Below, one piece after another: positions 10,510 through 22,059 of a DNA stretch of 64,000 nucleotides. The stretch is from NCBI GenBank assembly GCA_025716815.1, contig JAIXMN010000040.1:124001-188000 (forward strand). Reading direction: 5' to 3'. The notes under the pieces were generated by a model. It had not been told where the DNA came from, made no database searches, and worked only from the letters and a program-made list of their open reading frames with translations. Position 1 is the stretch's first letter. Each line of letters opens with the position of its first letter. This stretch comes from Dichotomocladium elegans (taxonomy: Eukaryota; Mucoromycota; Mucoromycetes; Mucorales; Lichtheimiaceae). The position numbers and the translations under genes were made by a program.

Positions 10510-11691
10510 TACAAAGCCTGCTCTTCCTGAATTAGAATTGATCCTAAAAGAGTTTGTTCAAGACATGGCAGTTATTAGGTGCCCAATTGACCGAAATCTT
10601 CTGATCCTTGAAGCAAAGCTTCAAGTCCATCGGCGAAATATTGCTATTCCAGCCAACTTCAAGTTCTCTGATGGTTGGCTGTCCAGATTTATGGAGCATA
10701 ACAGATTTCGATCGCGATCAATGCATGGTGAGGCGAATTGCATTGATATCAATGATGCTGATATCCAGGTCATGCTGAAAGAGGTCAAAAACAAAATGCT
10801 CAATACCCTCCCGAGCAGGTCTATAACATCGATGAGACTGGGCTATTTTGAAGGGGCGCCCCAACGTCTACTATCTCGCAGAAACCCATCGCCAGTGGGA
10901 AAGTCCTAAAAGATCGGATGACTGTTATCTTATGCTGCAATGCGGATGGATCCCACAAACTTCTGTTGGGATTTATTGGGTGTCATGAGACTTCAAACGG
11001 AGTTGGACTTTGCGGAAACCCAAGTAAATATACTGAAAGTCTCACATCGCATAAAAATGCTAACCAAAAACTTTATCAGTTTCTAGATTTGGTTATTATT
11101 ATTACTTCAATTCAAAGGCCTGGATGACATGAGAGTTGTTCAGGAAAGCCTTGAACAGATGGGGAGCGATTATTGAGACCCATCACAAAGGAGAGAAGGC
11201 GTTATTGCTGATGGACAATGGACCTTCACATACCAAGCTCGATCTCAAATTGAAGAATATTGAAATTTACATGCTTCCCCCAAACACCACAGCCCACTAT
11301 CAACTGCTCGACGCTGATATTATCTGTAACTTCAAGCTGAAATACAAGTATGTTGAAGTGGAAGTTTGTGATAGTAATATTTATATTTGTAATGTTTTAT
11401 AGGGCGACAGTTCTGCGCTATGCCGTGATCCAATATAGAAGGAATACTCTTGATTCACTTTTCAAGATTGGCATGAAACAAGCACTCAATAATATGCATA
11501 CTTCCTGGAGAGTAGTTACAGCTCAGACTACTGGGAATTGCTGGAAGCATACTGGTCTTTTTGATCACATCAGAGCTACTGGGCTGGAAAGCGGGCATGA
11601 ACTTGCCATTGATAGTGCTGAGACTGATGAAGAGATGGATGAGTCCATCCAAACAATTACAAGTACTCAAGCAGATACAGTGACTAAATAA
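10510..11691 (+). pseudogene. pogo/Tigger-like transposase, decayed
   Basis: Fragments in several frames follow the pogo order: a CENP-B/HTH-like part (ELILKEFVQDMAVIRCPID, KFSDGWLSRFMEHNRF), a DDE region with EGAPQRLLS, MTVILCCNADGSHKLL, then ALLLMDNGPSHTKLDLK and MLPPNTTAHYQLLDA, and a C-terminal tail (YAVIQYRRNTLDSLFKIGMK, TGNCWKHTGLF) ending at TAA 11689-11691. The first catalytic block (DETG-like) is disrupted at YNIDETG-like bases near 10828. Several frameshifts and stops show it is dead. The 5' end abuts MITE fragment C, so the start is lost. TIRs were not identified. Confidence 0.75.
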
Positions 11692-12056
11692 AGTGCACAA
11701 GTGAAGCCAATTTTTTCTTTCCTAATCTGTATAGTCAGAACAGTTAAATCCTAAGGCTTGAAACTATGTGCGAATGTAGTTTAGATGATCAGCTTTCTAT
11801 AGCAATTTTAAACTCCGTTGTAGCTCTTCCATAGCTGACTATATAGTATAGAATAAAAAGGTTTTCACTTGATTTAAAATTTGTTGGTGGCTTGGGTTGG
11901 ACTGTCGAAAATTAACCTTTCACCTATGGGCATGCCCCAAAATACCAATAAAGTTCCCCCGTTTCCGATCTCACCATCGCATCTGGTAATTGGAGCATTC
12001 CATTCCATTAATCCCTTGCAATTAACATTTGCCATTGACATTCAGCCACATTAGCA
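11692..12056. other. Non-coding stretch between pogo-like gene and Tc1/mariner gene
   Basis: No coding frame or RNA gene is recognised. The right half must include the 5' leader and probably the left TIR of the Tc1/mariner element, but without a partner end in the window the boundary cannot be placed. Confidence 0.4.
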
Positions 12057-12171
12057 ATGAAGGCCCATTCAACTGAAAGCAAGAACTCTGTTATTGCACG
12101 AATTTCTCGCGGCGAGTCCCAACGCACTATTTCTGCAGCACTTGGAATTTCTGTTGGGTCTGTTGGCAATA

Positions 12172-12531
12172 CAGGATTTTCAAGAAGTTTGCCACAAAAT
12201 TTAGTTGTTCATATAGACTGTCTAGGTTTTTCGTTTTTTTGCTTCAAATTCGAATACAAATTTTAGTATTTCGTTTCTCTTCTTCCTTTGAAATTAGAAT
12301 GAAACATAAATGGTTGGCCTCCCAAAACTATTCCGGTGTAAAAAGAGGAGAAGGAAGACTCATCTATAGCCTTGATTGAAATGTTCTTGCTGCTATTGCC
12401 TTTAAATTTGACAAAAGGGTAGCAACGAAATACTAAAATTTGTATTCGAATTTGAAGCAAAAAAAACGAAAAACCTAGACGGTCTATATGAACAAGTAAA
12501 TTCTGTGGCAAACTTGTTCTTGAAAATCCTG
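12172..12531 (+). mobile_element. mini-TA MITE in Tc1/mariner gene
   Basis: Flanked by TA at 12170-12171 and 12532-12533, 360 bp. A 3-bp gap near the left end (TCAAGAAGTTTG) distinguishes it from the other copies. Excision with one TA restores the transposase frame. Confidence 0.9.
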
Positions 12532-12822
12532 TATTACCAAGCAATCAGGGACTAAGAGTTCAGCCAAGAATGGCCACCTTAGAGCAACCCCAGCGGTATT
12601 TCTAAAACATAGTGACTTCCCTATATCTAGAAATAGAAATAGAAATGTAAATGTGCATCCCCAGCGGTTGTTCTAAACGATTGCTATTTTCAAAAATTTG
12701 CTTCGTGCCAAGGTCCCCACTTGCTAAAGATAGCAAGGCTCCCTACCGTTTTTCTATATTTCAGTTTCCCCGATAACCTGTAACTTTGAATACTTCTTTT
12801 TACTCGTCCCTTTTTTTTAAAC

Positions 12823-13677
12823 ATGTCCAACCCTGCTATCACCACCGCCATTGACAACACTATCTCCAACGTCTCATCGGGCCTGTGAGAAAAGGCAATC
12901 GAAGCACTGGCTATAAGCCAGATGAGGACAAGATGCTGGCGCATGCTTGGGTCCACGTCTCCACAGATGGAATCAGCAGCAACAGCCAGACTGAGAAGGA
13001 ATTCTGAAGACGCATACTGGACGATTATGAATCCACCAGACTGTCGAAGTGGGGAGGAAGATATTCCCAGCGAGAAGCAGGCAGTCTGGCCAGCCACTGG
13101 CAAAAAATAAAGGAGGAGCTCCTGAAGTTTGCTGGCTACAAGGCCAGAGCCGAGCGCGAGTGGGGCAGTGGACAGAACGATGGCGACGTCGTAAGTACTT
13201 GATCCTAGGTGTAGCGGTATATAATATGATAATGGTGATAACTAAATTATGCTGGAAGTATAATGTCGCCAAAGACTTGTTCCTGGTGGCAGAAGAACGA
13301 AGTCTCGACTTCGAGTATGTGTGGCCGATCGTGTGTGATTAGCCATGCTGGCGAGACTGGTCGGCCAAAGGAAGGGCAAGGCGTCTAGTGCTGAGTCTGG
13401 AAACGATGGGGCCGAAGGTTCTGATGCCCGTCCTGCTGGCCGCAAGCAGCAGAAGCTGCTGGAGGAGCGAAAGCGCAAGTGGGACGAGATCCACGAGAAG
13501 AACATCGAGCAAAACGATGCTTTTCTCGTGGAGATGCACAGGAAGAATATGCTCCTTCAGGAATTGAAGGAGAACGCGATCATGTCTGTCAACATGTCGA
13601 CTTTGACAGACATGCAACGTGCATATTATGAGCATATGCAAAAGGAAATAATGGAGAAGCGAAACATCGCACAATAA
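12823..13677 (+). pseudogene. Harbinger-2 partner protein, degraded
   Basis: ATG 12823 reads MSNPAITTAIDN and then shifts frame. The SANT-like region continues as YKPDEDKMLAHAWVHVSTDG and TEKEF, a TGA where W is expected, RRILDDYESTRLSKWGGRY. After a probable intron near 13192-13260 comes DLFLVAEERSLDFEYVWPIV, a further stop (TAG 13340-13342), and a charged coiled-coil tail (KLLEERKRKWDEIHEKNIE) ending TAA 13675-13677. The order matches the Harbinger-1 and Harbinger-3 partner proteins. At least one frameshift and two stops make it non-functional. Confidence 0.65.
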
Positions 13678-13685
13678 AAAAATGT

Positions 13686-15031
13686 TTATTCTTGATTCCC
13701 CCGCATTTGCCACAGATGATGCGAAAGGTCTGTTCGTAGTTGCATGTACATATTCCGATCCTTGATCATCCTGTCGCGGCCAGTCAACTCTTCAAGATTA
13801 TTATTATCTTGACGGGAAACCAGGGCAATAGGATCTTCTTCGTGAAGATATTGCGGGTCATCATCGTCGCGCTCATCCTCGACGATCATGTTATGCATGA
13901 TAATGCATGCCTTCATGACCTTTTCAAGGTCGGAATGCTTCCACAATCTTGCTGGTCTGGAAATGATCTGGAAGCGGCCTTGAAGAACCCAGAAAGCTCT
14001 CTCGATATCTTTATGTACGCTTTCATGGACGGTAGTAAAATACTATAAAGAAAACAACCCCATATTAGAAACAGATATACAAAAATAGTGTAGCTACATA
14101 CCTGTTCGCACTGTCCTCTTGGTTCAGCGTACGCCTGAACAATAGTCGACCATTTTGGATATATTCCATCAGCCAAATAGTATCCCATCGAATACTTGTT
14201 GTTGTTGATAGTGAATTCGACAGGAGGGAGACGTCCAGACGCGATGTTATCCATTAAATTGGACCTATTCAAGACATTGATATCATTCAGAGTTCCAGGT
14301 TGCCCAAAAAAGGCATGCCAAATCCATAAATCGCTTGAAGCAACTGCTTCAAGGATTACTGTTGGCGCTTTCTCTTTGCCGGAAAACTGGCCGTGCCATG
14401 CCGTTGGGCAATTTTTCCATACCCAATGCATGCAATCTAGCGAGCCAAGCATTCCTGGAAAGCCACGTTTGGCATTCGCTGCCAGTATCTTCTCCAGGTC
14501 GGATGCATCCGGGGAGCGAAGGTACTGGGCACCAAATACGTTGATAACGCCAGAACAGAACTGCTTCATAGCCTCCAACCTGGTACTTTCCGCCATGTCA
14601 AAGTACTCGTCAAACATATCAGAGCTCGTGCCATAAGCCAGCTGCCTCATGGCCATCGTCGCTTTCTGGAGAGCTGAATGACCGAGCTTTCCTGCTGCAT
14701 CAGTTTTCTGACGAAAATATTCGTCATGGTCCTCCAAAGCGTTTACAATTCGGAGGAAAAGGTCTCAGCCCATCCGAAAACGGCGCCGGAAGCGGTTGGC
14801 TGGATACCTTGGGTATTCAGCAAAGTAATACTGATAAAGCCTTTCACTGCTCTGAACACGATCGCGGTGAATAGTGCGGCGTCCTGGTACAGATCCGCCT
14901 CTCTTAGATGGATATTCCATTTCTTCGCGTTCTGCTTCAAGTAAATTCCGGATACGCTTTTGGTTATTGCGCCAGTATATTTCCTCATCATCTGCTTCAG
15001 CAAAAAGTTCTGCTAGCTGTCTTGGGGTGGC
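13686..15031 (-). pseudogene. Harbinger-2 transposase with one nonsense codon
   Basis: The start at about 15031 (MATPRQLAELFAEADDEEIY) leads to NRFRRRFRMG, then TGA at 14767-14765 where R (CGA) is the likely residue, then DLFLRIVNALEDHDEYFRQK. Harbinger catalytic motifs follow: GFPGMLGSLDCMHW, FFGQPGTLNDINVL, MGYYLADGIYPKWSTIV. An intron near 14045-14105 joins to a segment with HKDIERAFWVLQGRFQ (catalytic E) and HNMIVEDERDDDD, ending at 13686. Apart from the TGA the frame is open. It converges on the partner gene with about 8 bp between the stops. Confidence 0.8.
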
Positions 15032-15646
15032 CATTTCGAAAAGTAAGAGAAAGAAAAGAAAGGTCTCTCTAAATTTAGCAGAGATATACCACTGGGGAAT
15101 AAAGTTTCTTAGCTAAAATGGGAAAATAGCGGACCACTAGGGAAAATTGAATTTTTTAAGGTTATTGCTAAAGATGGCAACATGTCTATGTGGCTTTAGA
15201 ATAGAAATACTGCTGGGGTTGCTCTTAGGAAGATCTCTACAACTTTGGGAAGACTGATACTCAGGAAGTTTGGGACTGGAGATTATGCTACTGCAATGGA
15301 TGTGGCGAAGAAGCTTTCTGCTGGTGACGCAAAGATACACCCACAGACAATCAGGAAGCTCTTAAAAGATAACAATTTCAAGTCGTGCATCAAATGGCAT
15401 GCACTTCCTCTCACTCCATCACGTAAAAAGGCGCGCCTAGCATTTGCTAAGAAGTATAAGGATTGGACAGTTGAGGACTGGAAGCACATTGCCTTTAGTG
15501 ATGAGACAAAAACCAACAGGATTGGCTCAGATGGAAAGCAATGGACATGGGTTGAATGCAGGCAGGCTCTTAGAGATCATAATGTGAATCAAACATACAA
15601 ACATGGAGGTGGCAGTCTGTTCCTGTGGAGCTGTATAACAGCTGAG

Positions 15647-17670
15647 CACTGCGCTCAGGAGGAGGAATAAGGTACTTTATTCCTAGGAATATGAGTTTCA
15701 GGTTGGTGAGTGACCTGCACCCCCAAGTTCCCAGGATAGGTGATACGAATAAATGGTCCATAATTAGTATGTCTGCGTTGCACACTCCTATCTTTAAATT
15801 GTTAATATTTGGTATCCACGTGCTACATTGTGATGAGCACAATTGTTCTATCAAAAAAGTTGATGTATAAAAAAAGCAGATGAAAATATGCAGCAGTAAA
15901 ATGTTTCCCTAAAAGGGAACATGGATACAGTGCATTCATTGCATTTGCCAAGCAATGAATCAAAAGAAATGAGGTTCCAAAAATAATTAGAAAGCTCGGC
16001 ACTCTGCTTTTTATGGGGAGCACGATCTCACATGCTCTGTAAAAGACAGTTCGATTTGTGGATTGGATCAAACCAAGACAAGTTGCTTGGCAAATGCTTG
16101 ATACAAGTCCATTGCCAAGAGTTTCAATAATGGATGCTTTTATTGACTCATTGCAAAGAATCTTTATATAAGGGCAGCAATGAAAGAAGCAAAACAATTT
16201 ATCAGCTTTATTTACTTACCATGTCAGATCGCACTGATACCACTGGACAGCTAACAATGTGCGTCTGTCCACAATGCGTTCAGCAGAATCCTGCCCGCCA
16301 ATATGGGATTGTCAATATCAGAACATGGCGTGAGCATTTCAAACGCTCCATTGATACCAATCCAGTCCAGGCTCTCCAGAATGGTACATTGGTTCAAAAG
16401 CCCATGCTGCATAAAACTTACTCTATATGTGCGTGGATAGGCAATCATACAATAATGGAAGCAGCGGGAATGTTTCCACCTACTGTGTATGGTATGTTCT
16501 TGTCATTTGCTGGTCTCACTGGAGCTTATTGTTGTGGTTGTTATTGTCACGTTGCAGACGAGCTGCCTGAAGAGCATTTCGATGGAAGCGATAGCATAAT
16601 TCCCGAGATCACGAGTGAAGACGAAATGAATCCAGCCATCGACATTGAGTTTGATGGTGTGATTGAGGACGACGAGGTTTGTGAACTTAAATAAAAATTA
16701 ATGCCCTATTAATAAGGTCTCTCAATCACAAGCAGACAACAGACACACCTACATCTACCCCGTTGGACTTCCTTACACATCCTTGCCGTTCATATTTCTC
16801 TTCCTTGTCCTGTTCCAGCTGCACCATTTATCTGAGCGGGCAGCGAACGTCCTCATCGTTTTTGTCACCATGTTGCTAGTCAGTCTCAGAGCCATTGCGC
16901 AACAGAATACTCTTCCTGATACAATCGCCAGCTGGAAAAGATGGATTGGATTCGAGAGTCTTACTGATGACCTTTGGATGTATAGCGCATGTCCTGTATG
17001 CCATGGTATCTTTCTGCAACCCAGTCCTCACACATGCACGAAGCAGAGCCACCAGATGAATGGGACACTGTGTGGTGCACAGCTGTGTAAATTGACGTCA
17101 AGCAACTGGCCTGTACCCATCAAGCAGTATGCATACTACCCGCTTGTTCAGAGCCTAAAAAAGCTCTTTTTACGACATGATTTCGAGACCAAGATCACAT
17201 AGTGGCAACTTCGGAACACGCAGAATGGTATCTTCCATGACGTATACAACGGCATGGCATGGCGTGCATTGAAGGACCCCAACGATATCAACCAATCATT
17301 TGTTCGAGATGGCCGTTCCTTGATGTTGACCTTAAACGTCGATTGGTTTGCTCCTTTTGATTCTGGCTACTCTTGTGGTGCCATATATCTTGTGGTAAAC
17401 AATTTGCCTCGTGCTGACTGCTATAAAACAGAGAATGTAATCCTTGTTGGCGTGATGCCTGGACCAAAAGAGCCGAGTACATACAAGGTGAACCACTACC
17501 TGAAACCACTCATTGACGATCTTCTCCCACTCTTTCGCGGCATTATGATCCCAACATTCCAACAACCTAATGGCGCAATCATTCGAGCGGCTTTGTTCAA
17601 CATCGCTTGTGACATTCCTGCTGGGCGAAAGGTTGGTGGATTTACTTTGCATGCCAGCACGCGAGCATCA
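15647..17670 (+). mobile_element. CACTA-1: EnSpm/CACTA element, left part only
   Basis: The left end CACTGCGCTCAGGAGGAGG at 15647 is the same TIR as in CACTA-3 (CACTGCGCC...). It is followed by the subterminal motif GGAATAAGGTACTTTATTCC. The sequence is collinear with the reverse complement of CACTA-3 up to 17670 (GCGAGCAT), where CACTA-2 begins. The distal half and right TIR are not in the window. It is inserted in the Tc1/mariner transposase gene. Confidence 0.88.
16221..17670 (+). pseudogene. CACTA-1 transposase (Tnp2-like), N-terminal half
   Basis: Start ATG 16221 (MSDRTDTTGQ). A Cys-rich N-terminus (CVCPQCVQQNPARQYG) is followed by introns near 16489-16556 and 16677-16713. The Tnp2-like core begins with MYSACPVCHGIFLQP, CGAQLCKLTSS, LNVDWFAPFDSGYSCGAIYL and VMPGPKEPSTYK. 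A TAG at 17200-17202 replaces the CAG (Q) seen in CACTA-3. The match to CACTA-3 stops after GFTLHASTRA. The family enzyme binds the CACT(A/G) ends and excises the element; this copy is truncated and mutated mainly at CpG sites. Confidence 0.85.
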
Positions 17671-17939
17671 CCATGGAAAATGTTTTGGTTAATTTCTGTT
17701 AATCATGGTGAAACGATGTTATAAACGATGAAAAGTGGTGAAAAGCGGTGAATTTTTACCTTTCACCAAAAGTCATACAAAAAACTCTCTTAATTTCGGT
17801 GAATACATGTTAATTGTAACGAAGCCATAAGGATGTCATTCAGAAAATGATTCTCTTGGTGAATAAAATAATTACATAGTGTAAATCTACGCTTAGTATG
17901 ATAAGCTTTCCTAGGATAAAGCCTGTTATAAAACTAAGG
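17671..17939 (-). repeat. Probable terminal region of CACTA-2 with GGTGAA subterminal repeats
   Basis: From 17671 (CACCATGGAAAATG) the sequence departs from CACTA-1. It has repeated GGTGAA/TTCACC motifs (17705, about 17732, 17740, 17755, 17790), typical of CACTA subterminal arrays, and lies directly after the CACTA-2 gene stop. A matching right TIR was not found, so this is a probable rather than proven terminus. Confidence 0.5.
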
Positions 17940-17991
17940 TCATAGTTTGGTAGTATCACCCAAGTCCATAGCATAAGGACGCATTTCGGGA

Positions 17992-18362
17992 TGAGATGGA
18001 TGGATTAGAGAGAATGAAAAAAGACAACTATAAAAGTATCTTTGAGGTTGATGTTTATTCCTGAAAATAAAATAACTCTCTTTTATAATAATTCTATTAG
18101 AACGGCGATGTAAGTGCTTAATCCTGTTAGGACGTATCGGATGAGAGCATTCTCTTTTCATTGTCCTCTTCAAGACCAGTGATGGATCCTGGGTAGAGGA
18201 AGTACCTTTGATAGGTGCGATTTTCCTGTCACGCAAGCGGATATGAAAATATCGGTCCCTGAACATCAATGTGTTAAATTCATCATTGTCTTAGTTTCAG
18301 GATATCGGCGATAGTGATGTGAAACCGGCTAAGTTCTCTAACACGGATCAATGTTCACCACA
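17992..18362 (-). repeat. Solo LTR of Ty3/gypsy H family, with TSD
   Basis: A 371-bp sequence, the reverse complement of the H LTR (53302-53672), nearly identical to it. TG...CA ends and a 5-bp duplication CGGGA at 17987-17991 and 18363-18367. It shows insertion of an H-type element into the CACTA-2 gene followed by LTR-LTR recombination. Confidence 0.95.
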
Positions 18363-21172
18363 CGGGATACACAAAGAACACTCTGTTCTGGGAAAGAGTA
18401 GATGACAATGTTCCTATCAGACAATCGATGTTCTTCGCCTCGGCGATGTAAAGGATTCCATTTTCTTCAACTGGCTTCGGCCCAAATGGCATTCCAGCGA
18501 CTTCTGAGACACGGACTCCTTTGAAAATTCGCATAAGCACAAGTAATTCTTCTGAGCCTACTTGTCGTAAAAGATAAAATCAGTCTTCGTTTCTCAAAAC
18601 AATGTTTGTCAGTAATGTAGCGCATTACCATCATAAAATGTATGGGCAAAAAATAACAGACATTCACCAAAAAACTCTTTCCATACTAAGCGTGTCCTTC
18701 TTCAGGTTGATCAGGCGTAAACATCCATAGGCAGTGTCAGCTTCACTAATGTCGAGGGCCGTTTGACGCGCTTGTGACAATAGAACTTTGAGTCGTATAA
18801 AGTCCTATAAGATAGCATTCGCTTGCCAACTACAACTTTGTTGTCTATAGCTGGATATGATGGCACTCCTTGATTCGCTTCCAATAGTACTGCAACATTC
18901 GTCCAATATCGATTGAAAACTTTGCTGCGATGGCTGGCAAACTGTTCTCATCCTGAACAATATCCCACATTTCTGGATCTGCAGCTCTTTCTGACAGTGC
19001 ATAAAAATTCTTCCCAACCTGGTTCGTTTCCCCTTGACTACTGTTCAATGCTGCATCGCCCTGCTCCTTTTGCACTCGAGCGTAGTCACGACATGCACTT
19101 AGACGAAGCATTACATTCCTTGCATTGGCTGCTGTAGATACTTTCGAATGAATTAATTTGCTGTAGAGACTAATAATGCGCTCCGTTAGGCGTGTACTAT
19201 ATCCACGGATGGGTCCGAGATTGGTGAGCGCTTCGGGAAGATGACCAATGTAGTGCATACACGACGTGTACCAGTTGTGGTCCAGCGATTCCATGGCGAA
19301 CAAATGCCATTTGTCAAGCAGACTATGGGATGCAGATTGAGATTACAGTTGTCAACATGTAATGAAAATTTTACCTTTTTACATGCTGAATATCGTTATC
19401 TGAAATTTCCCATGAAAGTGTGAGAGCACATGCTTCAACAAGAGCAATAACAGAGGAAATCGTATTCTCGCTGCAGTTAGATACCTCTAGTATCTCCACT
19501 ATAAGTGTTGGCACAATGTATAGTAACATATCAATCCAGTCTACAGCGCATGCATGGTTTGGTTGCTTGAAAACATCTATCAAAAACAAAAGTGTCAGCG
19601 ACATAAAAAATGTAACCATTAAGAAATCATCACCTAACGGTCTCCCAGTAAACGTTACTGGTAATGTAGCAGCAGAATTTTCTAGGCAGGTACCGAGAGA
19701 TTTATGATGTTGCAATGAGAAGCTGAGCATGGAACCACTGTTACTTGCAAATATCTTCCAAATATGGGGACTGATGTTACTTCCTATGAGGTGCATCTCG
19801 TCAAGCCCAAAAAAGAAAGGTCCATGAAAAGCCTTCAGGTGGGAAAGAGGAGTAGCACGGATGCCATGCTCCTAGATATAATGATGAGTAACCACCATAC
19901 CCCGCGAAAGCAAGAAGAAACCAAACATATCTCCAAATTTGAAATCACTGAGTTGGCGTTTATCTGGCAAATCGCCTGGACTAGCAAAATATCGTCCATA
20001 ACCTTTTCCCTTTGTACTCAGCAATCTTGTGGTCTCGATATAGCAAATTCTGCATCTGAACGTCGACTGGTGGCCTGCGTGTCCCGCAAGCCCCGCAGCT
20101 CCAGGTATGTCACCTGAGGCAAGCAATAAATGCGCCCGCGCAAAGATTTCGACTTTATCGGATCCGATTACGTGCATACCACGATTTTCCAATACTTTTA
20201 ACTCAGCGATCAATGGCTCGAGGAAGGTAAACAGCTGCTCCCCTCTTGGACTGACAGGGAGAATAGCGACTTGCAGCATATTGTCTTCTAGAAATCTATT
20301 GGAAGTTAGCACTTGGTTTCTGAGGCAAAAATTATCGCACTAATAAGGTACCTTTCTTCTTTGGGAAGATTTAAGATGATAAGATGAACGATTGTTAACG
20401 TGGTTTTGGTACGAGAAAACGGTTTGAATCCATCAATGAACAACGAAAGAGCGACGTCATATTCCGAATCAAAGAGCTCTTGCTGATATTTGATGAAAGC
20501 TTCGCCGTCGAAAATGTCCTTCCTCGCGTCTGAATGCATGGATTTGTGACTATCGTCCATGCTGCAGGTATTGTCAATATTCCCATTATTGCTCCCATTG
20601 TCACTGTTCTCATAGTGGTATCGAAGCATCTCACGCATCCTCAGTCTTCCTACCATCTCTGCAAGCTGATCTGCCAATGGCAAATACTTCATTGTGGCTA
20701 CTGGCTTTTTTCTTCGGCATCAACGTATCTTTCGCTTCCACAGTCAACGCAGGCCGTTTCATACTCACCAAACAAAGAGCATCCATTGGGGCAGACATCG
20801 AAGTACTTGGGTTTGGCCGACATCATTCCCAAAACCTTTTTCTGATAATTCTGGAGAGAGAAGTGGAAGACGTTCTGTGGAAAGTTGAATATTTTGTGCA
20901 TACTGTATTGTCTCATTTTGTACTCACGAAAATCGTGACTCGTCACCCATTCATTAAATAACCCAAGAATTGTATGGTATGTTTCCCTAGTGATGCCGTT
21001 GGACTGCATCACCTTGTATAATTCAATGCTTTTCTTTTCTGCTGCTGACAGTCGCTTAGGTGGATCGATGACAAATTCCAGTGGTGTTGCTCCTTCATAT
21101 GTGGATCCCCGATATGCATCCTGATGCCCTCCGTCTTCTCCATTGTCCATAGAAATGGAATCGTTGCCTTGG

Positions 21173-21556
21173 TGTTGTATCCATGACCATTTTTCTTACC
21201 TAACAGCAGTGTCCCTGGATTATACAGGACATCAACACTTTGTTTCACTCTTTGAGCGCCGTTATCATAATTACTCTCGCGCTATCCGGATTCATAATTT
21301 ATATACCGGACCTGTCTCAGGACGCAGTTATAATCACAAGGGTAAATGATGAACTTCTTTATCAACCTTTTAACTGGTCCACCATCCCGGGAGACCACCT
21401 AGATGATTATCCACACCCAGCCTCCAGAGTGAACGTTTTGATAAGCACTTCTTATAAATAGGCCCATTACTGGCATTTAATAAAAAACAATCCTTTTGCG
21501 AGTCTCACAGAATTATATCCTGTCTCTTTTTATTCTTAAAACCCCTTGATTCCACA
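21173..21556 (+). repeat. Solo LTR of a second retroelement family, with TSD
   Basis: Starts TGTTGTATCC and ends TTCCACA (384 bp), flanked by CTTGG at 21168-21172 and 21557-21561. It has a TATA-like TTATAAATAGG at about 21453 and an AATAAA at about 21479, in the right order for a plus-strand LTR. The first half is repeated in inverted orientation at 37220-37423. Confidence 0.9.
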
Positions 21557-21694
21557 CTTGGGGACCTGTGTATAAGTCACTGACATTAAACAACTGGACC
21601 TCTTTGTTGGCTCCTGAGCTGGAACTTTCTTCTTCAGCTCTAGAAGAAATGATTGCTAAATTGGAGGTGTAGCCATAATCGTAGTCCAAATATA

Positions 21695-22059
21695 CAGGAT
21701 TTTCAAGAAGAACTTTGCCACAAATTTTAGTTGTTCATATAGACCGTCTAGGTTTTTCGTTTTTTTTGCTTCAAATTCGAATACCAATTTTAGTATTTCG
21801 TTTCTCTTCTTCCTTTGAAATTAGAATGAAACATAAATGGTTGGCCTCCCAAAATTATTCTGGTGTAAAAGGAGGAGAAGGAAGACTCACATATAGCCTT
21901 GGTTGACATGTTCTTGCTGCTATTGCCTTTAAATTTGACAAAAGGGTAGCAACGAAATACTAAAATTTGTATTCGAATTTGAAGCCAAAAAAAACGAAAA
22001 ACCTAGACGGTCTATACGAACAACTAAAATTTGTGGCAAAGTTCTTCTTGAAAATCCTG
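21695..22059 (+). mobile_element. mini-TA MITE in CACTA-2
   Basis: 365 bp, TA at 21693-21694 and 22060-22061, same family as 7658-8020. It belongs to a subgroup (AAAGGAGGAGAAGG, TTGGTTGACATG) shared with the two copies in Helitron-2. Confidence 0.92.

Larger units (their letters stand above)
12582..15224. mobile_element. Harbinger-2: PIF/Harbinger element, complete ends
   Basis: The left end GAGCAACCCCAGCGGTATTT matches the inverse of the right end (AGAAATACTGCTGGGGTTGCTC, ending 15224). Flanked by TTA at 12579-12581 and 15225-15227. It has the same two-gene convergent layout as Harbinger-1. Subterminal repeats of AGAAATAGAAAT occur near 12631. Confidence 0.92.
12057..15646 (+). pseudogene. 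Tc1/mariner-type transposase, split by a MITE and Harbinger-2 and truncated by CACTA-1
   Basis: Three coding blocks belong together: 12057-12171 (helix-turn-helix: VIARISRGESQRTISAALGI), 12532-12581 (KQSGTKSSAKNGHL), and 15228-15646 (RKFGTGDYATAMDVAKKL, TPSRKKARLAFAKKYKDW, IAFSDETKTN with a catalytic D, WTWVECRQ, GGGSLFLWSCITAE). Removing the MITE (with one TA) and Harbinger-2 (with one TTA) rejoins them in one frame without a stop. CACTA-1 then cuts the gene just after the SLFLWSCITAE strand, so the last two catalytic acids are absent. The family is firm; the exact subfamily is not. Confidence 0.85.

Noticed and set aside
18300..18670. A separate host gene in this interval
   Set aside because: The frame joins the CACTA-2 C-terminus after removing the solo LTR, so it is part of that transposase.
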